Part shown: positions 1-6,682 of the stretch, piece by piece
Layout: every line of letters starts with the position of its first letter
How positions within the stretch are numbered: the stretch's first letter is position 1
From: Algibacter mikhailovii
Lineage (GTDB): Bacteria > Bacteroidota > Bacteroidia > Flavobacteriales > Flavobacteriaceae
Direction of reading: 5' to 3'
DNA: 64,000 bases
Assembly (NCBI RefSeq): GCF_014651495.1
Contig: NZ_BMWZ01000002.1
Coordinates: 434,001-498,000, forward strand
Made by a program: the position numbers and the translations under genes
Notes under the pieces: model-generated
Seen by the model: the letters and a program-made list of their open reading frames with translations, nothing else
The model's database searches: none
What the model was told of the DNA's origin: nothing

Positions 1-2
1 AT

Positions 3-677
3 CTAAATGCAGTCGTACCTATCCCTACATTTTACAATTTTAAAACCCGAAAATATTCACTTTCTAAGCAAACTAACGATCTCCCTAAATTAAGCTGGTT
101 TATAGATCAAATAGAAATCACCTCCTCAAATTTAAGAACCATTGAATTTGATTATGACTTTAAATACATCGAACAGTTCATAGACTCACAAAAAAGAGAC
201 AATAATTATGTGAATGCCGAACTGATTAAGGAAGCCATAAGGATACTCCCTGAATTAAATTTTGTGCATACAGGAAAATCAGGCTATTACACGGGGCACT
301 GTATTGTTTTACCTATAAACGAAAAGACTTATAACAGATTAAAAACAAAAGAAATAACAAATAAAGATATTAGAGCCAAAGACTTAGTTGATTTTAAAAC
401 TTTGGAACGCCCTATTTTTTATAGATATGATATAACAGGAGACTGCAACGACACCATATTTTATGTCATGGCTCATTTCTTTAGATTTTTCAGGGACCTA
501 GAAAACAAAAATTATCTCATGTGTGGATATACAGAGCGTGATGATAACTACCAAGTAAATTTACAAATTGGATTGAAGTTTATCTGGGAGGACAAGGCCT
601 TACAAAAGGAACTTAATTTAGAAGCACCACCAAGGTTTTTTGAAGGTAATTTTAATAATTTTTTAGCCCAACTATAA
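3..677 (+). CDS. unknown protein, 5'-truncated by the window edge
   Basis: The frame is open from base 3 without a stop, so the gene begins before the window. The GTG/Met at 210 is probably internal. About 224 residues are visible, ending in TAA at 675-677. The product looks soluble, is rich in Asn, Lys and aromatic residues, and has no signal peptide or membrane segment in the visible part. I recognise no family. It is convergent with the lasso operon (1 base between the stops), so it is probably not part of it. Confidence 0.6.
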   Translation, partial: LNAVVPIPTFYNFKTRKYSLSKQTNDLPKLSWFIDQIEITSSNLRTIEFDYDFKYIEQFIDSQKRDNNYVNAELIKEAIRILPELNFVHTGKSGYYTGHCIVLPINEKTYNRLKTKEITNKDIRAKDLVDFKTLERPIFYRYDITGDCNDTIFYVMAHFFRFFRDLENKNYLMCGYTERDDNYQVNLQIGLKFIWEDKALQKELNLEAPPRFFEGNFNNFLAQL

Positions 678-678
678 C

Positions 679-1224
679 TCAATACGCCAAAGTTTCACTT
701 TCAGGATACACTTTTTTTACCCAAAATAATTCATTAAAAATATTTAAAAAATCAATTAGATTTTCAAAATCTTTTCTGTCAACAAATACTTCATAACCCA
801 ATAAAGACCTGCCCATGACCAACAAGTGATAAGGTTTTAAGCTATAATCATAATGATAAAGTAACAATTCAAAACAATCAATTGTACCCACTTTTTCATT
901 TTTCCTCACCCATTGTTTAACAAGGCCTTTATCATAGCTTATTTTTTTATAAGCCTCTAATTCTAATTCCGCATAAGATTCCTTTTGGTGGTATTTAGTA
1001 AACTCCCTTAAAGCACTAAACAAGGATAAAAACAGATAGGCATCATCTTTTTTTTTGCAAGAGCATTGATTTGTCCATCGATAATTGCAGCCAGATACCG
1101 GGCAATTCCAATTTGATTTTACTTCATAATAATCACCCACATATGCTCGCAACCAATCCTTTATTTTCTCCATGGAATACACCCCGTTATCCTTTAGATC
1201 TTCAAATACTCTTAGTGCTTCCAT
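679..1224 (-). CDS. unknown 181-residue protein at the end of the lasso operon
   Basis: Last gene of the minus-strand run that carries the lasso-peptide genes, 9 bases behind the 164-residue gene upstream. It has no signal peptide or membrane helix. Residues 40-57 hold a compact Cys group (CPVSGCNYRWTNQCSC) that could bind a metal or form a small knuckle. The rest is predicted helical, with many Lys, Glu and aromatic residues. I do not recognise the family. Position suggests a role linked to the peptide (immunity, regulation or an accessory step), but that is inference only. Confidence 0.6.
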   Translation of the reverse strand: MEALRVFEDLKDNGVYSMEKIKDWLRAYVGDYYEVKSNWNCPVSGCNYRWTNQCSCKKKDDAYLFLSLFSALREFTKYHQKESYAELELEAYKKISYDKGLVKQWVRKNEKVGTIDCFELLLYHYDYSLKPYHLLVMGRSLLGYEVFVDRKDFENLIDFLNIFNELFWVKKVYPESETLAY

Positions 1225-1233
1225 GGTAACTAT

Positions 1234-1728
1234 CTATTTAATGTAGGGATTAGAAGTTTGTTGACCTAGGGCTAAATAATACTGAATATGTTTAAAGGAA
1301 GGCTTTATACCAATCTCATACATCATACCATGAAGTGAAATTGCAAACCATCGTTTTTGATCAATAGACAAACTGTTAATTTTAGTATAGCTATATGCCA
1401 AATCATTCGTCTTGTATTCTTGCATGTATTTTGATTTTATACCAAAGCCTATACTCTCAAACTGGTCATAGATATAATTATACATTTTTAGGTTAAGGGA
1501 TGCATCATCGGCTTTAAGTACCATTAAAAAAGTATGAGCCATTGCTCCTTTTTGTTCTACAGATAAGCTGCGGCTAAAATTTATAAGCCTTGGGTGCATT
1601 TCAAAGCCGTATTTCCTTTTCTTTTTTGTAAACCAATTGAACACCCTATTCCATTTTAGTCTCACAAAATTACAATGTACATGCATTGCCAGGTATGACA
1701 CATTATGTCGTATACTCTTTATTATCAA
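1234..1728 (-). CDS. unknown 164-residue protein in the lasso operon
   Basis: Follows the exporter gene by 28 bases on the same strand. It is basic near the N-terminus (KKKRKYG near residue 36) and helical afterwards. Two similar helical blocks begin SLSVEQKGAMAHTF (about residue 54) and SLSIDQKRWFAISL (about residue 120), which suggests an internal repeat of a small helical unit. There is no export signal. Family not recognised. A weak resemblance to TerB-like helical proteins was considered but cannot be supported by eye. Its place directly behind the exporter makes self-protection one possible role. Confidence 0.6.
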   Translation of the reverse strand: MIIKSIRHNVSYLAMHVHCNFVRLKWNRVFNWFTKKKRKYGFEMHPRLINFSRSLSVEQKGAMAHTFLMVLKADDASLNLKMYNYIYDQFESIGFGIKSKYMQEYKTNDLAYSYTKINSLSIDQKRWFAISLHGMMYEIGIKPSFKHIQYYLALGQQTSNPYIK

Positions 1729-1756
1729 TTGTTTAAATTCCTACAAATATAATTGG

Positions 1757-3451
1757 TTATTCTATTTGAATTATTTTGTCGCACCAGGGTAGCACAGAGG
1801 TACGATGGGTGACAAATAGGATGGTAACTTTTGTTTTTAATTCAGCCAACAGATCCATGATTTGCTTTTCGTTGTCTTCATCTAATGAAGAGGTCGCTTC
1901 ATCGAGCAACAGGATTTTTGGCTGCCGCAACAGGACACGTGCCAGAGCAAGACGTTGTCTTTCGCCGCCTGAAAAGTGAAATTGATAATTGACAATGTCT
2001 TCATCAAGACCTTTTTTAAAACGCCTTACCAGCTGCAGAGCATTTACCTGTTCCAATACGTTTCTAATTTCTGTTTCAGATATCTCCCTGTGACTGTCCC
2101 ATACCAAGTTTTCACGAAGGGAGCCATCAATAAAAAAAGAATCCTGCGGCAGATAACCGATTCCTTTGCGCCATTTGGGTAAAATTTCCTGGTCAAGAAC
2201 TTGTCCATCTACACAAATTTCTCCTGAAAATGGCTGTTGCAACCCGGCAATTAAATCGATAAGAGTCGTTTTACCACGGCCCGATTGACCTATTATTCCT
2301 GTGAGACTAAAGGCAGGTATTTTTGCATTAAAATTTTCAAAAAGTGCTGCATCACCAGAAAAAGAAAAGTTCAATTTTTTTATATTAATTTCATTTGTCA
2401 ATGGAATTGGTATGCTGCTTTGGTGAGCATGGATATCAGGTTCAGGAAAATCTTTATCTAATTGCATGACCCGTTTTACGGATGCAAAATGGGTAATAAT
2501 AATATTTATATCAGTGTTGATAGAGGTAAACTGCGGATAGATTCGAGAAAAAAGAATAATCAATATAAAAAATGCAGTGAGCGGGATTAAACCAAATTTA
2601 TAGCCTATGTAAACGACCAGCACCAGTACCAGTATTCCAGAGATTTTGTAAATAAATTTAGGCAGGGCATGGTTCTTCTCCATCTGGTATTCCAATCCAA
2701 GAAGTGAAGCTGAGGCCATGTCGAATTTCTTATAATAGAAATTTTCAGAGCTGTGTACTTTGGCTATTTTTACTGTAAGCCAGAAATCATCAATGTATCT
2801 CAGTAAGTGATTGTATGAATCCACAAACCCCTCACCGAGATGAAATGCTCTAAACAAATATTTACGAAGTAGCAAAAAAAGAACAAGCCCAATGAAAGTA
2901 ATAAATAACGTAAATTTTAACGATATTAGCATGGCCCAAGCCATATAGGACGCTGTCATAATAAACCCAGCAAGTACGCGCATAATAAAGAAAAAATAAT
3001 CAGCCATATTAGGAACCTCTTTGCTCAAAACCTGCAAATGATTGGTTTTACTCTTGTTATTCAGTAATTCCCAGTCGGCCATGATAATTTTACGGAACAG
3101 ACGACTACGGATTTGATAAATAAAATTTTGCTGATAACTAGCATCCAGCAGACTTTTCCATAATTGTAATAAGGCCACTACTGAAAGCACTATGACATAG
3201 ATTATTAATATGGTTTCTAAATTTAACTGAATCCCCGCTTTTTCCGCCAGATCATTGAAAGTGTCCGTTATCTGGTTAGTCTGTCCTTCAGTACTGGGCG
3301 CGAGCACTTTTAAAAGAGGAATAAGTAATACGATGGAAAACCCTGAAAACACACCTAAAAATAGGGTTAACACAAATAAAAGGAGCAGTTTTCCTGGCCG
3401 GAAGTTTAAAAGCATTCGAAAACTTTCAACAAAGAACAGGTCTATTTTCAT
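1757..3451 (-). CDS. lasso-peptide ABC exporter (ATPase-permease fusion, D protein)
   Basis: Half-size ABC exporter of 564 residues. The N-terminal membrane domain has hydrophobic segments near 22-50, 80-98, 155-195 and 270-302. The C-terminal ATPase has Walker A GQSGRGKT (388-395), signature FSGGERQ (493-499) and Walker B ILLLDE (513-518). There is no N-terminal C39 peptidase domain, which fits lasso systems where the B2 protease removes the leader before export. As the only transporter of the cluster it is the likely exporter and, as in other lasso systems, may also give immunity. It lies between the nucleotidyltransferase and two unknown genes on the same strand. Confidence 0.9.
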   Translation of the reverse strand: MKIDLFFVESFRMLLNFRPGKLLLLFVLTLFLGVFSGFSIVLLIPLLKVLAPSTEGQTNQITDTFNDLAEKAGIQLNLETILIIYVIVLSVVALLQLWKSLLDASYQQNFIYQIRSRLFRKIIMADWELLNNKSKTNHLQVLSKEVPNMADYFFFIMRVLAGFIMTASYMAWAMLISLKFTLFITFIGLVLFLLLRKYLFRAFHLGEGFVDSYNHLLRYIDDFWLTVKIAKVHSSENFYYKKFDMASASLLGLEYQMEKNHALPKFIYKISGILVLVLVVYIGYKFGLIPLTAFFILIILFSRIYPQFTSINTDINIIITHFASVKRVMQLDKDFPEPDIHAHQSSIPIPLTNEINIKKLNFSFSGDAALFENFNAKIPAFSLTGIIGQSGRGKTTLIDLIAGLQQPFSGEICVDGQVLDQEILPKWRKGIGYLPQDSFFIDGSLRENLVWDSHREISETEIRNVLEQVNALQLVRRFKKGLDEDIVNYQFHFSGGERQRLALARVLLRQPKILLLDEATSSLDEDNEKQIMDLLAELKTKVTILFVTHRTSVLPWCDKIIQIE

Positions 3452-3520
3452 TGTTTAAAATTATTGAAGGGGATCTAAAATGGTCGTTGTATTTTTTGTA
3501 TCACCGTTTAAACAAACCTA

Positions 3521-4480
3521 CTAAGAAGTTCGATGAAATTCAAATGAATTTAAGTATCTGGAATAAAAAACACTAAGTTTAAATCTAAAACCAGAAAAAC
3601 ACTGCATTGTAAACCAATAAATTTTTATTTTTTCAAGAAAGGATCTATTATAAAAATCCTCTTTTTCAATTTGTGATATCGCAAATTCTAATTGTTTTTT
3701 TGTGTTACGAACAGGTTTACATGGCAGTACCGGGCATTCTGGAAAATAGTTAGCTAGCATGGCTTTGCAAAGCGAAACCATTCGAGACGCATGACATTGT
3801 AAAACCAGTTGGGTGAATTTTTCAGTATCAATTGGTATCTTTTCCATAAAATCCTTCACATCAATAAGCCATTTCAATCTAAACCAAGCATGCAAGCCAC
3901 CATGGATAATAAGGTATAACAATTCCAACTCGTTGTTAAATCCTTGGAACTTTCTTTCATGAAATCGTAATTGAATACTATTTGATTTTAGTACCTCATC
4001 TAAGATTTTGGAGCTCGTGATTTCGAGCTTAAATAACTTCCAATGGATTTCAATGGCTATCTGTTTCTTAGGATGAACAAATGATACTTGATTCGTTAAT
4101 TTGATTAATCTTCGTTCCTTGTTTAAATTATCAGGCCACGAAAAACCATCCGGTTGATAGCCATTTTTTTTTAATATGAAAATTGCTTTTTTGACAGCAT
4201 TTAATGGTATTAGAAAATCTAAATCATTGGAATAACGATAACAAGTATCCTTATGAAGTCGATATGAAAGCATGGGCCCTTTTAACGGAATAAATGGAAT
4301 AGTTGCTTCGCGAAATGCATCAGACAATTTAATAAATTCACTGACTTGAAACATTTGATCATGTTTTTCAGACAGATGTTCTTTGGCGCATTTTTCGTTT
4401 AGAAGATCATCAATCTGCTGATGAGAAAGTCGATGTCGCTGGTTAAGAGCTTTGCGGGTTAATAAAAGAAAATTTTGCAT
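3521..4480 (-). CDS. lasso-cluster nucleotidyltransferase-like protein (NTP_transf_5 type)
   Basis: 319 residues of the uncharacterised nucleotidyltransferase family that often accompanies lasso clusters. Visible motifs are LKGP (66-69) and SNDLDFLIP (84-92), whose DxD pair D86/D88 matches the metal-binding acids of the fold. There is no signal peptide, so it is cytoplasmic. In the paeninodin-type clusters of Firmicutes a homologous gene sits with a precursor kinase; its exact reaction is unclear to me. Here it follows B2 by 29 bases in the same operon. Transfer of a nucleotide or related group to the phosphorylated peptide tail is inference. Confidence 0.8.
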   Translation of the reverse strand: MQNFLLLTRKALNQRHRLSHQQIDDLLNEKCAKEHLSEKHDQMFQVSEFIKLSDAFREATIPFIPLKGPMLSYRLHKDTCYRYSNDLDFLIPLNAVKKAIFILKKNGYQPDGFSWPDNLNKERRLIKLTNQVSFVHPKKQIAIEIHWKLFKLEITSSKILDEVLKSNSIQLRFHERKFQGFNNELELLYLIIHGGLHAWFRLKWLIDVKDFMEKIPIDTEKFTQLVLQCHASRMVSLCKAMLANYFPECPVLPCKPVRNTKKQLEFAISQIEKEDFYNRSFLEKIKIYWFTMQCFSGFRFKLSVFYSRYLNSFEFHRTS

Positions 4481-4509
4481 GGTCGCTTGTCATTTTTTAT
4501 TTGGAAAGA

Positions 4510-4935
4510 TTATCGAAAACTTGAAATTTCATGAAATCTGTCCAGATTTCCACCACCTAAAATAATTTCAGTTCCAACCGAAAGCCAGGCATGGGCCTCA
4601 AAAGACTTATTCTCCTTAGGTGCCACACCAATATGTATTTTATGAACTATTTGCCGCTTCTGAAGCATGCTATGCACTGCGAGTGCTTTGACTAGGCAGG
4701 TGTTTCTCCATGGCGTACGGGTTTCCAAGCCGTTGATAACCTTTACGACCAAAAGTGCTGTTCCCATTTTTTTATCACTTGTTGTTTCAGCACGTTCTGA
4801 TGTCGCCTTAGGCATCCATTTTCGGGATGGCTGGTAGCTGACTTTTAAACGAAAAATACAGAGCATTACTAATGCTTCTGGAATAAGCACAATTTCTGAA
4901 AATGATAATTTCTTTTTAGAAAAAAAATGGCTCAT
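4510..4935 (-). CDS. lasso-peptide leader protease B2 (transglutaminase-like)
   Basis: 141 residues, the size of stand-alone B2 proteins. The conserved core TPWRNTCLVKALAV holds the catalytic Cys80. His115 lies in SFEAHAWLSVG, and Asp132 in GGGNLDRF is a candidate third residue. This cysteine-protease fold cuts the leader from the precursor after B1 delivers it. The start codon shares one base with the stop of the B1 gene (TAATG), which indicates translational coupling. The split B1/B2 arrangement differs from the fused McjB of Proteobacteria. Confidence 0.92.
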   Translation of the reverse strand: MSHFFSKKKLSFSEIVLIPEALVMLCIFRLKVSYQPSRKWMPKATSERAETTSDKKMGTALLVVKVINGLETRTPWRNTCLVKALAVHSMLQKRQIVHKIHIGVAPKENKSFEAHAWLSVGTEIILGGGNLDRFHEISSFR

Positions 4936-5216
4936 TATGCTGAAACAGGAACCTGCTGAATTAATTTCTTAGCCAACATATCATCAATAAACCGCTGTAC
5001 ATCCTCTCTGCAGGTTGCCTCATTTACTTCGTACTCCTCCATCAAATGAACGACCAGTTCATCTGCCGTTACAGGTGTTTTTGAAAGCAGTTCCCAAATT
5101 CTACTTCCTACAGGGTCTAAACCAAAATAGGATTCTGCTTCAAAACTCATTAAGATAGCCTCTTCATCTATTTTACTCGAAAGGACTTCAGGGTTTATCT
5201 GCCATTTTAAGTTCAT
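4935..5216 (-). CDS. PqqD-like leader-recognition protein B1 (RRE)
   Basis: 93 residues, a stand-alone RiPP recognition element of the PqqD fold. The pattern ESYFGLDPVGSRIWELL, a helical stretch (ADELVVHLMEEYEV) and then EDVQRFIDDMLAKKLI follows the winged-helix layout of the family. It binds the precursor leader and hands it to B2 and the cyclase. The gene lies 23 bases behind the cysteine-cluster gene and overlaps the B2 start by one base, so B1 and B2 should be made in step. Confidence 0.92.
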   Translation of the reverse strand: MNLKWQINPEVLSSKIDEEAILMSFEAESYFGLDPVGSRIWELLSKTPVTADELVVHLMEEYEVNEATCREDVQRFIDDMLAKKLIQQVPVSA

Positions 5217-5239
5217 AATAGTAAATTTTTTAATTTAAA

Positions 5240-6286
5240 TTATACGTTGATTAACATGCCCTTCTTGCGAAGTTCATCTACCACTTCTTCCATATTGTAT
5301 AGCACATCAAATCCCAATTGATAAACCTCCAACGTGGTTCTTTTACCATTAAAACTCCGAATTAAGGGCAGTATTAGCAATGGAATTTTGGCCGTTTCTT
5401 CACCCAAAGACATTAGAGTATAGCCTTCTTCAGCCTTTTCAGAATTAACATTAGGGTGTAAAACTAATTTTTCAGGAAGCATATTTTTTATAAAATTCTT
5501 TTGGGTATCGCTTATGGCTACCTCCAGTATTTCATGTTTTAGTCCTGTAATCTGCTTAAATGTATGGGCATCTACCTTACTAACAATTTCATAGCATTTA
5601 ATATAAAATTCTTCTTCACGTCCAGCCCATCCACCCCAAAGCTTACCATAATTTTCTTTATTGATATTCCCCTTTTTATCTTCCACATTAAAATCCATTG
5701 TTCCAACCGTATAAGTTTTAATTTGGGCTGGGGGCCATCCCAATTGCTGCATGGCATATTGTGAAAGGGTCGTTTCTGCCAGTTCTAAATAGGTTTTTAC
5801 TTTATTCCAAAATGATTTTCCGGCAACCCCGCCAATTGAAGAACAATAAAAAGTGACGCAAGTACTATTTCTGTATTTATAGACGGTGCACCTACCCTGG
5901 TCATAATAGGGGCAGAGTAGTGATTCTCTCAATTCATGCGACCCAGATGACACAAAATGATTTGACTCTTTTATTCGACGCTGGTAATAAGGAACCGGAG
6001 GAACAGTACCATAAGGTGTTACTCCGGCCTGGGCTTTAATCTGATCTCGTATGCGATGCCTACCTAATTCATAGCTTTCATCTTCATCTGTCAGGATATA
6101 ACCTATAAGAAAGTTAGGAAGGTTCGGATGATAATCGCAACATTTAGTGTTTATCCTTGGGCTTTGTGGAGAACGGCAATGGTTACAAGCGTCACAGGTT
6201 GCTATGGTCTCAGCAGGAATTTCAATATCGAGTACTTCGGGGGAAATAGCATGGTAAATAGAAGGTATTTTAGCTTTTAAATTCAT
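5240..6286 (-). CDS. YkgJ-like cysteine-cluster protein of the lasso operon
   Basis: 348 residues, function unknown. The N-terminal half has an ordered Cys set: C31xxC34xxC37, C49-C50, then C125P, C133, C143 and C148, with the CTVYKYRNSTC stretch resembling the CxxY..R...C part of YkgJ-type (Fe-S or zinc) cysteine clusters. The last 45 residues (LPLIRSFNGKRTTLEVYQLG, then a helix, then KKGMLINV) resemble a PqqD-like or winged-helix module, so it may contact the leader itself. It sits between the precursor and B1 with the same direction, 23 bases from B1. It could be a metal-dependent tailoring enzyme, a chaperone or a regulator. The domain reading is by eye. Confidence 0.65.
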   Translation of the reverse strand: MNLKAKIPSIYHAISPEVLDIEIPAETIATCDACNHCRSPQSPRINTKCCDYHPNLPNFLIGYILTDEDESYELGRHRIRDQIKAQAGVTPYGTVPPVPYYQRRIKESNHFVSSGSHELRESLLCPYYDQGRCTVYKYRNSTCVTFYCSSIGGVAGKSFWNKVKTYLELAETTLSQYAMQQLGWPPAQIKTYTVGTMDFNVEDKKGNINKENYGKLWGGWAGREEEFYIKCYEIVSKVDAHTFKQITGLKHEILEVAISDTQKNFIKNMLPEKLVLHPNVNSEKAEEGYTLMSLGEETAKIPLLILPLIRSFNGKRTTLEVYQLGFDVLYNMEEVVDELRKKGMLINV

Positions 6287-6536
6287 CCGTTTGTTGAAAT
6301 ATAAAGTATATAGTCTTCTTTATATATTATTGGAGCGATGGTACCCATGTTCAAAATTAATATTTATCGAACACCATCTTAGCTTTTAATTAACCCGATG
6401 GAAAGCGCATAGCCCTATGTTTATGAACAGCTAAATTCACACTCAAAAATAATAAAGGCAAGCAATCAATGAAAATAAATTACTTTCATGACTAACACCT
6501 TATTATTCAATTACAAGCTTTACAATCTTCTTAAAC

Positions 6537-6659
6537 TCAACTTTTAGTTTTGTTAGCGGCATCCTTTCCATTTTTTATTGGCCCTCCTAATGTTTGCTTA
6601 AGAGGAAGTTCAGAGATTATAGAAGGGCGTTGCCATTCTTTTTTTAGTTTATTTTGCAT
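6537..6659 (-). CDS. lasso-peptide precursor (A)
   Basis: A 40-codon gene, ATG at 6659-6657 and TGA at 6539-6537, beginning 13 bases behind the cyclase stop. The leader (residues 1-24) has W9-x2-P12-x-I14 followed by T23, matching the YxxPxL...T pattern read by PqqD-like B1 proteins. With Thr at -2 the core is GGPIKNGKDAANKTKS (16 residues): Gly1 supplies the amine and Asp9 the side-chain acid, giving a nine-residue ring and a seven-residue tail ending in Ser. Placement beside the cyclase, leader motif, Thr(-2), Gly1/Asp9 spacing and C-terminal Ser together make this call strong. Cleavage one residue later would give an eight-residue ring. Confidence 0.9.
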   Translation of the reverse strand: MQNKLKKEWQRPSIISELPLKQTLGGPIKNGKDAANKTKS

Positions 6660-6662
6660 AAA

Positions 6663-6682
6663 ATTTATTTATTTATTTATTT
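6663..6682 (-). repeat. (TAAA)5 tandem repeat across the cyclase stop
   Basis: Five exact copies of a four-base unit (ATTT on the plus strand) cover the last codons and stop of the cyclase gene and the translation-initiation region of the precursor gene. Flavobacterial genes often use A-rich leaders rather than Shine-Dalgarno sites, so the repeat may itself serve as the initiation enhancer. Slippage by one unit would change the cyclase end and the spacing to the precursor start. Confidence 0.85.

Noticed and set aside
6290-6536. A second lasso precursor in the rest of the gap
   Set aside because: Minus-strand ATGs near 6489, 6410, 6377 and 6348 give frames of only 6 to 21 codons with no leader motif or Gly...Asp/Glu core.
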